A DNA stretch of 64,000 nt from Priestia megaterium (GCA_008180335.1 VTEF01000004.1:186850-250849); one strand, 5' to 3'. Counted from the first letter of the stretch, positions 28,432 through 38,826 are shown. Notes: generated by a model not told the origin, from the sequence alone. A program made the numbers and translations.

Positions 28432-29760
28432 TTGGAAAAAATCTATGTTTTAGATACAAACGTTTTATTGCAAGATCCGCATTCAATCTTTTCATTTGAT
28501 GATAATGAAGTGGTCATTCCAGCTGTAGTGCTAGAGGAAGTTGACTCTAAAAAACGAAACATGGATGAAGTGGGAAGGAATGCTAGACAAGTATCAAAGC
28601 TTATTGATAATTTGCGACAACACGGAAGGTTGCATGAGAAAATTCAGTTAGAAAATGGCGGTCACTTGCGAATTGAACTGAACCATCGCTCGTTTCAGCA
28701 ACTGCAAGAAATTTTTGTAGAAAAAACAAATGATAATCGTATTTTAGCTATTGCTAAAAATTTATCATTAGAAGAAGAAACGAAAGAAGACGGCAGGGAA
28801 GTTATTTTAGTTAGTAAAGATGTGTTAGTACGTGTGAAGGCTGATGCGATTGGCTTAAAAGCAGAAGATTTCTTAAGTGATCGTGTGGTAGAATTTAATA
28901 GCATTTATACAGGTTTTGTTGAAGTGTATATTCCCAGAGAATTGCTTAATCATTTTTATGAAAATGGAGAATTGTTAACGTCACAAGTGGCAAATCATCC
29001 GTTTTTTCCGAATCAATTCCTTGTTATGAAAGATGCGTTTGGAGGATCAGGCTCTGCCATCGGAATTGTTGATCAAACTGGAATAAAGGTAAAGAAACTT
29101 TTATTTGAATACGATCATATCTGGGGAATTAAACCTCGAAATGTGCAACAGATTATGGCGTTTGAGCTATTGTTACGTGATGATGTACAGCTTGTTACAT
29201 TAATTGGTAAGGCGGGGACTGGAAAAACGTTGCTTGCTCTAGCATCTGGTTTAATGCAAACAGAAGACTTAGGGTGTTTTAAAAAACTGTTAGTGGCACG
29301 TCCGATTGTACCCGTTGGAAAAGATCTTGGTTTTTTACCAGGTGAAAAACAAGAAAAGCTCCGCCCGTGGATGCAACCAATTTATGATAATTTAGAGTAT
29401 TTGTTTAACACAAAAAAACCCGGGGAGCTCGATGCCATTTTAGCAGGGTTGAGTTCCATTGAGGTAGAGGCGCTAACGTATATTCGTGGCCGCAGTATCC
29501 CAGAGCAATTCATTATCATTGATGAGGCGCAAAACTTAACAAAACATGAAGTGAAAACCATTTTAACGCGCGTAGGTGAAAAGAGTAAAATTGTGCTAAT
29601 GGGTGATCCTGCTCAAATTGATCATCCTTATCTTGATGAATACAACAATGGTTTAACATATGTCGTGGAAAAATTTAAAGAACAAAAAATTTCTGGTCAT
29701 GTTCGCTTAGTAAAAGGTGAGCGTTCAGGATTAGCGCAATTAGCAGCAGATATTTTATAG
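28432..29760 (+). CDS. phoH: PhoH-family ATPase with PIN domain (YlaK)
   Basis: 442 residues; N-terminal PIN RNase-like domain (VLDTNVLLQD with acidic residues; EEVDSKKRNMDEVGRNAR) and C-terminal PhoH ATPase (Walker A IGKAGTGKT, Walker B FIIIDEAQ, LARPIVPVGKDLG-like segment). Such PIN-PhoH fusions act as RNA helicase/RNase in other bacteria. TTG at 28432 is 8 bases after AGGAGG and gives MEKIYVLDTN, matching B. subtilis YlaK length; TTG 28429 is an alternative. Monocistronic. Confidence 0.9.
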   Translation: MEKIYVLDTNVLLQDPHSIFSFDDNEVVIPAVVLEEVDSKKRNMDEVGRNARQVSKLIDNLRQHGRLHEKIQLENGGHLRIELNHRSFQQLQEIFVEKTNDNRILAIAKNLSLEEETKEDGREVILVSKDVLVRVKADAIGLKAEDFLSDRVVEFNSIYTGFVEVYIPRELLNHFYENGELLTSQVANHPFFPNQFLVMKDAFGGSGSAIGIVDQTGIKVKKLLFEYDHIWGIKPRNVQQIMAFELLLRDDVQLVTLIGKAGTGKTLLALASGLMQTEDLGCFKKLLVARPIVPVGKDLGFLPGEKQEKLRPWMQPIYDNLEYLFNTKKPGELDAILAGLSSIEVEALTYIRGRSIPEQFIIIDEAQNLTKHEVKTILTRVGEKSKIVLMGDPAQIDHPYLDEYNNGLTYVVEKFKEQKISGHVRLVKGERSGLAQLAADIL

Positions 29761-29826
29761 CAAACATTTTATTCAGATTATGAAGAGGAGCTCAAACCGG
29801 GAAACCAGTTCCTTTGAATTATCTTC

Positions 29827-29888
29827 GCAAAATGGATGGACATATAAACCCAGCAATAGTAAGGGGTTAAAGTGTCCGTCCATTTTGC
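29827..29888. other. Long bipartite hairpin between phoH and the YlaL-like gene
   Basis: 16-bp outer stem GCAAAATGGATGGACA / TGTCCGTCCATTTTGC (one G-U) with an inner AACCC / GGGTT stem. No T run on either side. Parts recur near 28318 (ATGGTCCGTCCATT). Confidence 0.55.
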
Positions 29889-29918
29889 ATAACAGATAAA
29901 ACCAATCATTTTTTGAGA

Positions 29919-30416
29919 TTATGTAATAATAATTTCTTTTACATTTTTAATCGGTTCCTTCCGGTTTGATCCATCTTTTTTATAGACATGAATTGGACCG
30001 TCTTCACGAAGTGGTTTTCCTTCTTTGCTAAACCCAAATATGAGCGTTTTTGCTTCTTCTAATGGAAAGCTAATGGAACCAGTATCCGTAATAAATGTAA
30101 CTGTCTGTGCCTGTTCATTTGGCTCTGCATTGCCCAAAAATGGCTCAAAAGGAATACCGAAAGTACCTGTAAGTAGCTTTTGTTTTTCAAATTTCTTTTC
30201 TGTTTTTAGTGTAGGGGGGAACACAGCTCCTTCTTGAATTTCGCGGTCCCAATGTTTAGATACTGCTTTTGTATAGGCAACATTTGCGTCTTCTTTTTTT
30301 TCCTCTTCATCAAAATAAGTTGTTAAATCAACTTTTCGGTCATCAAAAATCCAAACTCCGGGATCAAGTGTTAATTTATAACGAACATTACCTTGCAAAC
30401 GAATAAATGAATTCAT
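29919..30416 (-). CDS. Conserved hypothetical protein, probably YlaL
   Basis: 165 residues, soluble, no signal or membrane segment. Starts MNSFIRLQGNVRYKLTLDP. Size and position directly after ylaK make B. subtilis YlaL the likely counterpart. I see no catalytic motif. Charged central segment with EEEKKED. ATG follows AAAAGGAGG. Function unknown. Confidence 0.65.
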   Translation of the reverse strand: MNSFIRLQGNVRYKLTLDPGVWIFDDRKVDLTTYFDEEEKKEDANVAYTKAVSKHWDREIQEGAVFPPTLKTEKKFEKQKLLTGTFGIPFEPFLGNAEPNEQAQTVTFITDTGSISFPLEEAKTLIFGFSKEGKPLREDGPIHVYKKDGSNRKEPIKNVKEIIIT

Positions 30417-30518
30417 CGAAATACCTCCTTTTTAAAAATTATAAGCGCTTTCTTTGTGTTTGTCATCTACCTGCACGGTTTCTTTAGAAATGTATCGTTT
30501 TGATCATCCATCAATGGG

Positions 30519-30555
30519 CAGTGAAGAAATGTCACTGATTGAAGTTCGACTTTAT
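30519..30555 (-). repeat. Dispersed intergenic repeat, copy 5
   Basis: Minus strand ATAAAGTCGAACTTCAATCA, then a CAGTG / CACTG hairpin. It abuts the ylaN promoter. The remaining 30417-30768 gap shows nothing else. Confidence 0.5.
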
Positions 30556-30564
30556 TGATATAAT
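30556..30564 (+). promoter_or_regulatory. Extended -10 promoter for ylaN
   Basis: TGATATAAT directly beside the repeat at 30519-30555. No clear -35. About 205 bases before ylaN. Confidence 0.45.
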
Positions 30565-30768
30565 AGAGGAAGAGGGATGGATAATGTCTGATTGATGCTC
30601 TGTAGAGCTTTCTTTTTATAAGTTTGTTTATATTCTTTTAAAGAAGTGATATATTTAAAGTAGGGGAATTATTGAACGGATGTACACCTTTGCTCTTGCT
30701 TTTTCGTTGTGAAACCCTTAATATTAAGAGATAGATTAGGTAATCGCTCGCGAACGGAGGGATTGAGT

Positions 30769-31050
30769 TTGACGCCTGAGACAATGATAGATCATCGTGA
30801 AAAAGCGTATGCGTTGTTAAAAGCTGATGCAGATAAGATTTTGCAATTAATTCAAGTTCAAATGGATAACTTAACAATGCCACAATGTCCTCTTTATGAA
30901 GAGGTTTTAGATACACAGATGTTTGGTTTATCAAGAGAAATTGATTTTGCAGTTCGTCTTAATTTAATTGATGAACATATTGGAAAAACATTGCTAGACC
31001 GCCTCGAGCGTGAACTTTCTGCACTGCATGAAGCGTTTACAAAAAAATAA
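30769..31050 (+). CDS. ylaN: YlaN, iron-homeostasis protein (UPF0358)
   Basis: 93 residues from TTG 30769, 8 bases after CGGAGG, equal to B. subtilis YlaN. Core [20 protein letters not shown] is the family hallmark, followed by [13 protein letters not shown]. In B. subtilis YlaN is needed under iron limitation and binds Fur, influencing its DNA binding. The open frame runs 20 codons upstream but without a ribosome site. Small all-helical cytoplasmic protein. Terminator follows. Confidence 0.92.
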   Translation: MTPETMIDHREKAYALLKADADKILQLIQVQMDNLTMPQCPLYEEVLDTQMFGLSREIDFAVRLNLIDEHIGKTLLDRLERELSALHEAFTKK

Positions 31051-31061
31051 AGCACGCGATG

Positions 31062-31099
31062 AAACTCAAACTATATACATACATAGTTTGAGTTTTTTA
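31062..31099 (+). terminator. Terminator of ylaN
   Basis: AAACTCAAACTAT / ATAGTTTGAGTTT perfect stem, 8-base loop, six T. Confidence 0.88.
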
Positions 31100-31195
31100 T
31101 TACAGGTGTTTTACATTACCCTATCTACTAAGCGAAAGTACATAATATGTAGTAAAATGGATAAAGCAACCATCATTGTTTAAAGGAAGAGGTTT

Positions 31196-32386
31196 ATGGT
31201 AAAAAAAATCTTTAAGCATTACGATTATTCAATTATTATCGCCATTGTATTGTTATGTGTGATTGGATTAGTAATGGTGTATAGTTCAAGTATGATTACG
31301 AGTATTACAAGGTATGGGCAAGAAAGTGACTTTTTTTATAACAAGCAAAAAGGCTGGTTAGTGGTTACATTTATAGTTTTTTTTCTTACGATGATGTTTC
31401 CGTATAAATTATACCAAAAATGGCTTCCTTTGATTGTTCTTTTCACTTTTGGCTTGCTAGGGTTAGTTTTTATTATGGGACACACAGCAGGTGGTGCCAC
31501 AAGTTGGTTCAAGTTAGCCGGCGCCAGTGTGCAACCAGCAGAGTTTGCAAAGCTAACTGTTATTTTGTACTTGTCGCTTGTATTAGCAAAAAGGCAAGAG
31601 TATATTAACGACATAAAAAAAGCATTTACAGGGCCAATTGGTCTAACAATGGCTATCTTTCTGTTTGTAGCCATCCAGCCCGATCTTGGGACAGGTTCTA
31701 TTATTTTAGCAATCGCTGTTACCATCATGCTATGTTCAGGTGTCTCGCGCAAAACAATTATAAAGCTGTCTTTAATTGGGGCAATTTTACTCGTTATCAT
31801 GGGAACCATTGGTGTCATGACGGGACAGGTCACTGAAGAACGCATTAGCCGTTTTACGGGTGTTTCAGATCCGTTTAAATATGCCCAAGGCCAAGGGTAT
31901 CAGCTTGTAAACTCTTATTTAGCTATTGGTTCAGGGGGCTTAACAGGTCTTGGATTGGGTGAAAGTGTACAAAAGTATGGGTATTTACCTGAATCTCATA
32001 CAGATTTTATTATGGCTGTTATTGCTGAAGAATTAGGTTTTTTTGGTGTCATACTAGTTATTGGGCTGATTGGTTTCTTGATTTTTCGCATATTAATGCT
32101 AGCTAAGCGGTCAAAAGATCCGTTTGCAAGTTTAATTTGTATCGGTATAGCCACGATGCTTGGGATACAAACCTTCATTAATTTAGGAGGGCTAACAGGG
32201 TTAATTCCGATTACTGGTGTTACGTTGCCGTTCATCAGTTATGGAGGTTCTTCACTGATGTCTTTAATGATTGCAATGGGCATCGTTGTGAATATTTCTT
32301 TTTTCGTCAACTATCAAGAGAAAAAAGAAAAAAAACTTAACCATATTGTTGCTTATCCGAATAAAAAAACAACTAACTTCGAATAA
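31196..32386 (+). CDS. ftsW: Septal peptidoglycan glycosyltransferase FtsW (SEDS)
   Basis: 396-residue SEDS protein with about ten membrane helices; polymerises lipid II at the division septum with a class B PBP. Family motifs GLVMVYSSS near the N terminus, SVQPAEFAKL, and the C-terminal ITGVTLPFISYGGSSL. Large extracellular loop between helices 7 and 8 (FKYAQGQGYQLVNSYLAIGSGG). ATG preceded by AAGGAAGAGG. Equals B. subtilis ylaO, next to pycA. Membrane protein at the septum. Confidence 0.93.
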   Translation: MVKKIFKHYDYSIIIAIVLLCVIGLVMVYSSSMITSITRYGQESDFFYNKQKGWLVVTFIVFFLTMMFPYKLYQKWLPLIVLFTFGLLGLVFIMGHTAGGATSWFKLAGASVQPAEFAKLTVILYLSLVLAKRQEYINDIKKAFTGPIGLTMAIFLFVAIQPDLGTGSIILAIAVTIMLCSGVSRKTIIKLSLIGAILLVIMGTIGVMTGQVTEERISRFTGVSDPFKYAQGQGYQLVNSYLAIGSGGLTGLGLGESVQKYGYLPESHTDFIMAVIAEELGFFGVILVIGLIGFLIFRILMLAKRSKDPFASLICIGIATMLGIQTFINLGGLTGLIPITGVTLPFISYGGSSLMSLMIAMGIVVNISFFVNYQEKKEKKLNHIVAYPNKKTTNFE

Positions 32387-32409
32387 TTTTCGGTTAAAAA
32401 ACCTCTTGA

Positions 32410-32460
32410 AAAAGCAAAAATGAATGAGAATTTTGTGATTTTTCATTCATTTTTGCTTTT
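32410..32460 (+). terminator. Terminator of ftsW
   Basis: 18-bp perfect stem from 32410-32427 and 32443-32460 (core GCAAAAATGAATGA), T-rich end. Confidence 0.8.
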
Positions 32461-32520
32461 CATTTACGCCATTTTGCTTTATATTGAAAATTATACGAAG
32501 ATTGAGGGGAGAGTTTCAAC

Positions 32521-35500
32521 GTGAGTCTCGTAACTAAAAAGATAAGAAAAGTATTAGTAGCAAACCGTGGAGAAATTGCAATCCGTGTATTTCGTGCTTG
32601 TACTGAATTGAATATTCGGACTGTTGCGATTTATTCGAAAGAAGATGCTGGTTCTTACCATCGCTATAAAGCAGATGAAGCATATTTAGTAGGCGTAGAT
32701 AAGAAACCAATTGATGCGTATTTAGACATTGAAGGCATTATTGAAATTGCAAAGTCACACGACGTTGATGCCATCCATCCAGGTTACGGTTTTTTGTCAG
32801 AAAATATCCAATTTGCGAAACGTTGTGAAGAAGAAGGGATTGTGTTTATTGGCCCTAAATCCAAGCATTTAGATATGTTTGGTGACAAAGTAAAAGCACG
32901 CCATCAAGCAGTCCTGGCTGATATTCCAGTTATACCAGGCACAGATGGCCCGATTTCTGGATTGGAAGAGGCAAAACAATTTGTTGAACAATATGGCTAC
33001 CCGCTGATGATTAAAGCAGCGCTAGGCGGAGGCGGTCGAGGCATGCGCGTTGTACGCGATGAAGCCAGTTTAGCTGAATCGTACGAACGTGCAAAGTCAG
33101 AAGCAAAAGCAGCTTTTGGTAGCGATGAAGTATACGTTGAAAAGCTTGTTGAAAACCCTAAACATATTGAAGTTCAAATTTTAGGAGATGAACAAGGAAA
33201 TGTTGTTCACTTGTACGAACGTGACTGTTCTGTCCAACGCCGTCACCAAAAAGTAGTAGAAGTGGCACCAAGTGTATCATTATCTGAAGATTTGCGAAAT
33301 CGAATTTGTGAAGCTGCTGTTCAATTAATGGAGAATGTTCAATATATAAATGCTGGAACTGTTGAATTTCTCGTTTCTGGAGACGAATTTTATTTCATTG
33401 AAGTAAATCCTCGTGTTCAAGTAGAACATACAATTACAGAAATGATAACAGGTGTTGATATTGTCCAATCACAGATTTTAATTGCAGACGGCTATGGACT
33501 TCACAGTGATGTTCTAGCAATTCCAGAGCAAGATGAAATTCAAACTAACGGCTATGCCATCCAATCACGTGTAACAACGGAAGACCCGCTGAATAACTTT
33601 ATGCCAGATACCGGTAAAATCATGGCGTACCGATCTGGTGGAGGATTTGGTGTTCGCTTAGATACCGGAAACAGTTTCCAAGGGGCTGTAATTACGCCAT
33701 ATTACGATTCATTGCTAGTAAAGGTGACAACGTGGGCGTTAACATTTGATCAAGCTGCATCGAAAATGGTTCGTAACTTAAAAGAGTTTCGTATTCGCGG
33801 AATTAAAACAAACATTCCATTCTTAGAAAATGTAGTGAAGCATGAAAAGTTTTTAACGGGTTCATATGATACGTCATTTATTGACACAACACCTGAATTA
33901 TTTGTTTTTCCAAAGCGTAAAGACCGTGGAACAAAAATGCTTACATACATTGGAAATGTAACAGTGAATGGGTTCCCAGGAGTCGCTGAGAAAAAGAAAC
34001 CTATTTTTACAAAGCCTCGTATTCCAAAAGTAAATATACTTGAACCAATTCAAAACGGCACGAAACAAATTTTAGATGAAAAGGGTGCCGAAGGCCTTGT
34101 AAACTGGGTGAAAGAGCGAAAAGAAGTTCTTTTAACTGATACAACATTCCGCGATGGTCATCAATCCCTGCTTGCAACTCGTATTCGTACAAATGATTTA
34201 AAGCAGATTGCAAACCCTACTGCACGTTTATTACCAGATCTGTTTTCATTAGAAATGTGGGGCGGAGCAACATTTGATGTGGCATATCGCTTTTTAAAAG
34301 AAGATCCTTGGGATCGCTTGCTGACTCTTCGTCAAGAAGCACCAAATGTATTATTTCAAATGTTATTGCGTGCATCTAACGCGGTTGGTTACAAAAACTA
34401 TCCTGATAATGTGATTAAAGAGTTTGTTGAAAAATCTGCTTATGCAGGTATCGACGTATTCCGTATCTTTGATAGCTTAAACTGGGTGCAAGGAATGACA
34501 TTAGCAATTGATTCTGTACGCCAAACAGGAAAAATTGCAGAAGCTGCAATGTGTTATACAGGAGATATTTTAGATCCAACGTGTCGTAAATATGACTTAA
34601 CTTACTATAAGCAATTAGCGAAAGAACTTGAACAATCAGGTGCACATATTTTAGGAATCAAAGACATGGCAGGCTTATTAAAGCCGCAAGCTGCTTACGA
34701 TTTGGTTTCAGCATTAAAAGAGACAGTGGATATTCCAATTCACTTGCATACGCATGATACGAGTGGAAATGGTATTTTCACTTACGCAAAAGCGATTGAA
34801 GCAGGCGTTGATATTGTAGACGTTGCGGTCAGCTCAATGGCTGGATTAACATCTCAACCAAGTGCCAATTCACTTTATTATGCACTTGAAGGTACAGAGC
34901 GCAAACCAAAATTAAATATTCAAAACCTAGAACAATTATCTTACTACTGGGAAGATGTACGTAAATACTATCAAGATTTTGAAAGCGGAATGAATGCGCC
35001 TCATACAGAAGTATACGTACATGAAATGCCAGGAGGGCAATACAGCAACTTACAACAGCAAGCGAAAGCTGTTGGGTTAGGAAATCGCTGGGATGAAGTA
35101 AAAGATATGTATTCACGCGTCAATGCCCTGTTTGGAGATATTGTAAAAGTAACTCCATCATCAAAAGTAGTAGGTGACATGGCTCTGTTCATGGTTCAAA
35201 ATGATTTAACAGAAGAGACGTTATTTGAGCGTGGTGAAACATTGGACTTCCCAGATTCAGTGATTGAACTGTTTGAAGGATACCTTGGCCAACCGCATGG
35301 TGGATTTCCAAAAGAGTTGCAACGCATCGTTTTAAAAGGAAGAAAGCCGATTACAGTTCGTCCAGGTGAGTTATTAGAGAATGTAAACTTTGATGAATTA
35401 AAAGAGAAGCTATTCTATGATCTGAACCGTCAAGTAACAAGTTTTGATGCTTTAGCATATGCTTTGTATCCTAAAGTATTTATGGATTATCATAAAGCAG

Positions 35501-35970
35501 TAGAGCAATATGGGGATATTTCAGTTCTTGATACAGCAACATTCTTATATGGAATGCGTTTAGGTGAAGAGGTAGAAATTGAAATTGAAAAAGGAAAAAC
35601 ATTAATTGTCAAACTTGTGTCAATTGGACAAGCTCAGCCTGATGGTACAAGAACATTATATTTTGAATTAAATGGTCAACCTCGTGAAGTTGTGATTAAA
35701 GATGAAAGTGTTAAAACAACTGTTACATCTAAATTAAAAGCAGACCAATCCAATCCAAATCATATCGGTGCGTCAATGCCGGGAACAGTGATTAAAGTAA
35801 TTGTTGAAAAAGGAGATAAAGTCTCTAAAGGGGATCATTTGATGATTACAGAGGCAATGAAGATGGAAACAACAGTTCAAGCACCGTTCGATGGAATTGT
35901 TAAACAGATTCATGTAGCAAATGGGGACAGTATTCAGCCAGGTGATTTACTGATTGAATTGGAAAACTGA
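32521..35970 (+). CDS. pyc: Pyruvate carboxylase
   Basis: ATP- and biotin-dependent pyruvate to oxaloacetate; homotetramer. 1149 residues. Biotin carboxylase (about 8-460: KVLVANRGEIAIR, GGGGRGMR), carboxyltransferase (about 535-835: DTTFRD near 540, metal His741 and His743 in LHTHD), allosteric linker, and biotin carrier at the end (EAMKM, biotinylated Lys1114). GTG start after GAGGGGAG. The carboxyltransferase motif reads TTFRDGHQS where I expect TTFRDAHQS. Acetyl-CoA activated in the family. Its biotin ligase birA is also in the window. Terminator follows. Confidence 0.97.
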   Translation: MSLVTKKIRKVLVANRGEIAIRVFRACTELNIRTVAIYSKEDAGSYHRYKADEAYLVGVDKKPIDAYLDIEGIIEIAKSHDVDAIHPGYGFLSENIQFAKRCEEEGIVFIGPKSKHLDMFGDKVKARHQAVLADIPVIPGTDGPISGLEEAKQFVEQYGYPLMIKAALGGGGRGMRVVRDEASLAESYERAKSEAKAAFGSDEVYVEKLVENPKHIEVQILGDEQGNVVHLYERDCSVQRRHQKVVEVAPSVSLSEDLRNRICEAAVQLMENVQYINAGTVEFLVSGDEFYFIEVNPRVQVEHTITEMITGVDIVQSQILIADGYGLHSDVLAIPEQDEIQTNGYAIQSRVTTEDPLNNFMPDTGKIMAYRSGGGFGVRLDTGNSFQGAVITPYYDSLLVKVTTWALTFDQAASKMVRNLKEFRIRGIKTNIPFLENVVKHEKFLTGSYDTSFIDTTPELFVFPKRKDRGTKMLTYIGNVTVNGFPGVAEKKKPIFTKPRIPKVNILEPIQNGTKQILDEKGAEGLVNWVKERKEVLLTDTTFRDGHQSLLATRIRTNDLKQIANPTARLLPDLFSLEMWGGATFDVAYRFLKEDPWDRLLTLRQEAPNVLFQMLLRASNAVGYKNYPDNVIKEFVEKSAYAGIDVFRIFDSLNWVQGMTLAIDSVRQTGKIAEAAMCYTGDILDPTCRKYDLTYYKQLAKELEQSGAHILGIKDMAGLLKPQAAYDLVSALKETVDIPIHLHTHDTSGNGIFTYAKAIEAGVDIVDVAVSSMAGLTSQPSANSLYYALEGTERKPKLNIQNLEQLSYYWEDVRKYYQDFESGMNAPHTEVYVHEMPGGQYSNLQQQAKAVGLGNRWDEVKDMYSRVNALFGDIVKVTPSSKVVGDMALFMVQNDLTEETLFERGETLDFPDSVIELFEGYLGQPHGGFPKELQRIVLKGRKPITVRPGELLENVNFDELKEKLFYDLNRQVTSFDALAYALYPKVFMDYHKAVEQYGDISVLDTATFLYGMRLGEEVEIEIEKGKTLIVKLVSIGQAQPDGTRTLYFELNGQPREVVIKDESVKTTVTSKLKADQSNPNHIGASMPGTVIKVIVEKGDKVSKGDHLMITEAMKMETTVQAPFDGIVKQIHVANGDSIQPGDLLIELEN

Positions 35971-35973
35971 ATG

Positions 35974-36009
35974 AAAAAGGTACAAGCCGTGAAGCTTGTA
36001 CCTTTTTTT
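35974..36009. terminator. Bidirectional terminator between pyc and ctaA
   Basis: AAAAAGGTACAAGC / GCTTGTACCTTTTT with CGTGAA loop; T runs on both strands. Confidence 0.88.
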
Positions 36010-36015
36010 GTGAAT

Positions 36016-36939
36016 TTATTGCTGCTTCTGTTTTTTGCTTCGAGTTGCAAGTAGTGTTAAGTAGCTTAAAACACCAAATAAGCAAGAAACAATTAAAGCA
36101 TGTGCAAGAGCAAGACCTAGGTGTAAGCGTGTAACCACAACTAATATTCCTGAAATGGCTTGCAATGAAACAAGTATGAGAGCAATAAGCCAGCTGTAAT
36201 AGACATTCTTCTGATTTCGGTAATATTTAAATGCATGAATAAAAGCTATTAAAATCCATATGAAGATAAGTGAAGCTGCCGTGCGATGCCCCATTTGAAT
36301 CCACTGATTCAGGTCACCTGGGAGCCAGTTGTTTGTATTTGAGCAAAATGGTACGCTCGGACATGCTAAACTTGCTTCTTTATGACGAACAAGTGCTCCA
36401 GTGTATACGACAACATAGGTGTATAAAATGGTACCATAAATATGTTTTTTCATGGTAGAACCAATCACTACATTTTCAGCATCAAATTTTTTATCCACTT
36501 CGAAGATAATTAGTGTGAGTAAAAGTACGGAAGCAAATGAGATTAACGATATTCCGAAGTGAAGCGCAAGAACTGCATCTGACTGGCCCCACACAACGGC
36601 TGCTGCTCCAATTAATGCTTGTAAAACAAGAAAGGAAAAGGAGATAACAGCCAAGGGCCTAACCTCGCGAATATAGCCTAAAGAAATCCATGCCCAAACA
36701 CAAAGAGCAAGCACAAGAATACCAGATGTACCAGATACGAGACGATGACTTAACTCAATGACGAGTTCAAATGTAATGTCACTTGGAATTAATTCTCCAT
36801 TACACAAAGGCCAAGAATCTCCACATCCATCACCTGATCCTGTTTTTGTAACGAGTGCTCCTCCTAATAAAATAAGTAGCATCGCAATTGTTACAATGAC
36901 TGAGAGCCATTTAAGTCCACGTTGCACAATGTTCACCAT
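36016..36939 (-). CDS. ctaA: Heme A synthase
   Basis: Oxidises heme O to heme A in the membrane. 307 residues, eight helices. [11 protein letters not shown], a Cys39-Cys46 pair (CGDSWPLC), His in [23 protein letters not shown] and [10 protein letters not shown] serve heme. A second Cys pair (ACPSVPFC) lies in the next loop. Start ATG 36939; an in-frame GTG 12 bases on is possible, because the ribosome site is weak. Divergent from ctaB, as in B. subtilis. Confidence 0.93.
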   Translation of the reverse strand: MVNIVQRGLKWLSVIVTIAMLLILLGGALVTKTGSGDGCGDSWPLCNGELIPSDITFELVIELSHRLVSGTSGILVLALCVWAWISLGYIREVRPLAVISFSFLVLQALIGAAAVVWGQSDAVLALHFGISLISFASVLLLTLIIFEVDKKFDAENVVIGSTMKKHIYGTILYTYVVVYTGALVRHKEASLACPSVPFCSNTNNWLPGDLNQWIQMGHRTAASLIFIWILIAFIHAFKYYRNQKNVYYSWLIALILVSLQAISGILVVVTRLHLGLALAHALIVSCLFGVLSYLTLLATRSKKQKQQ

Positions 36940-37725
36940 CCTAAAATCTAGTATTTATAAAGTTAAGTTTTATCGCCTTCTTAGTGGGTGTGAAGACTTC
37001 TGTTTCAAGGTTATGAGAAAACAAAGAAGATAAGGCGAGAGGCAGCTACCCGTAAAGTTCCAAACACAATCAGACAGACTGAAGACATCATGCTGTGTGT
37101 CTGTCATGTATTAACAAAGCTAACATACTAAGCTTTATTCAAACAAATTAAGCCATCAAAAATAGCTGCTTTGTGACACGCGTACATGCTAATTCCAATT
37201 TCATTAGAAATTATTAAAAGTTTTCATGGAAAAACTTCTAATAATCTCCCATAAAAGCCTATTGGTTTGATATAATGGTAGAAAGTGTAAGGCTGTATTA
37301 ATAGAAAGATAAGTTATTAAACTTATTCGACATGATACAACTTATTCTACTGACAATGATATACAATAATCAAGTATGATGTGTCCTTTTGCAAAAGGTG
37401 ACAAAAAAAATCCATATTTTTTTCATATTTTCTTCACATAACCTTTTGAAAATGTGTTTTAATAAACAGGAGAAATACAGGACTGCTGTATTCTAATGTT
37501 ATTTTATCGCTTATATGTGAAGGTTTTAAGGGGTCTAGGTGAGATAAATATGACTTATTTGTGAACGGTTGTTTTTCACATAGAATTGGAGGGTAGAACC
37601 GAATTCAACTCTATGGTAGAAAAATATCAACATATAAAATAAGGTACAGATATGGTAATGTGAGAACCTAGTTGAAATCTTTGTCAAAGACTAGTAGTCA
37701 CCGAAGCAAAAAAGGAGGAAGCGCC
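36940..37725. promoter_or_regulatory. ctaA-ctaB divergent regulatory region
   Basis: 785 gene-free bases. Seen: hairpin ATTATTAAAAGTTTT / AAAACTTCTAATAAT (37210-37245, one mismatch); extended -10 TGATATAAT (37268-37276, +); a CCTTTTGCAAAAGG palindrome near 37386; and TTTGTGAAC (37558-37566) with TTTTCACA (37573-37580), resembling ResD-type sites known at cta genes. The rest has no clear signal. Confidence 0.45.
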
Positions 37726-38661
37726 ATGAATAATTCACGGGCAATGGAAGACTCAACGCTTTCTGTAGCGGATAATGGGCCTCATACACTAGAAAAAACT
37801 TCTGTTTGGAAAGACTTTTTAGCAACTATTAAAATTGGAATTGTCAATTCTAATTTTATTACAGCATTTACAGGCTTTTGGCTTGCCTTATTTTTTAATG
37901 GCGAAAGCTTTTTAAACCACTTAGATACAGCATTTTTTGGGCTTGTTGGATCTTCGCTAGTCATTGCTGGTTCTTGTAGTTTAAACAATTATATCGACCG
38001 AGATATCGATCTTTTAATGGAGCGTACAAAAGACCGGCCTACTGTGACTGGCAAGTTCACACCTTTAACAGTGTTACTAATGGGAATTGGTTTAACACTA
38101 ACAGGTTTACTTATGTTGTTAGCAACAACCATCACAGCAGCATTAATTGGACTAATTGGGGCTGTAACATATGTATTTTTATATACAATATGGTCAAAAC
38201 GCCGATACACAATTAACACTGTGATTGGAAGTGTATCTGGAGCAGTACCACCACTTATCGGATGGGCAGCTGTAGATGGAAACTTACATGTTGTAGCGTG
38301 GGTATTATTTATTATTATGTTTATCTGGCAACCGCCGCACTTCCTAGCGCTTGCGATGAGAAGAAGTGAAGAGTATCGTGCAGCCGGTATACCGATGCTA
38401 CCAGTTGTACATGGGTTTACTGTAACAAAGCGTCAAATTATGGTTTGGATTGTGTGTTTATTACCCCTACCATTCTATTTATATGAATTAGGCACGCCAT
38501 TTCTAGTATTGGCTACTGTTTTAAATGTAGGATGGCTAGTTTTAGGGTTTTTAAAATATAACAAACTTGAGGGTGAAAAGTGGGGTAGTTTAATGTTTGT
38601 CTATTCAATAAACTACTTAACAATTTTATTCGTAGCAATGGTTATTGCCACACTTATTTAA
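37726..38661 (+). CDS. ctaB: Protoheme IX farnesyltransferase (heme O synthase)
   Basis: UbiA-family prenyltransferase adding farnesyl to heme B; supplies heme O to CtaA. 311 residues, nine helices. Asp-rich motifs [19 protein letters not shown] and the second loop near [22 protein letters not shown] 37726 follows AAGGAGG by 7 bases; the frame is open upstream to 37672. First gene of ctaBCDEFG. N-terminal 25 residues are polar and not conserved. Confidence 0.94.
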   Translation: MNNSRAMEDSTLSVADNGPHTLEKTSVWKDFLATIKIGIVNSNFITAFTGFWLALFFNGESFLNHLDTAFFGLVGSSLVIAGSCSLNNYIDRDIDLLMERTKDRPTVTGKFTPLTVLLMGIGLTLTGLLMLLATTITAALIGLIGAVTYVFLYTIWSKRRYTINTVIGSVSGAVPPLIGWAAVDGNLHVVAWVLFIIMFIWQPPHFLALAMRRSEEYRAAGIPMLPVVHGFTVTKRQIMVWIVCLLPLPFYLYELGTPFLVLATVLNVGWLVLGFLKYNKLEGEKWGSLMFVYSINYLTILFVAMVIATLI

Positions 38662-38826
38662 TTTGCTCGAGATGAGCAATCTTTCACTGAGCGAATGTTT
38701 GATGAACACAGGGGGATTTCTTCTAATTTAGAATTTATTTATAGAAGGAATGTAATTTATGCCTTATGCAAGGTTGTATAAGGCATAAATAAAATCACGT
38801 CAATGAAAGAGGGGTTGGGAAATGCT

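Noticed and set aside
37558-37580. Rex operator upstream of ctaB
   Set aside because: The TTGTGAA and TTCACA half-sites are about 9 bases apart; Rex sites need about 4. A ResD-like reading is preferred, weakly.
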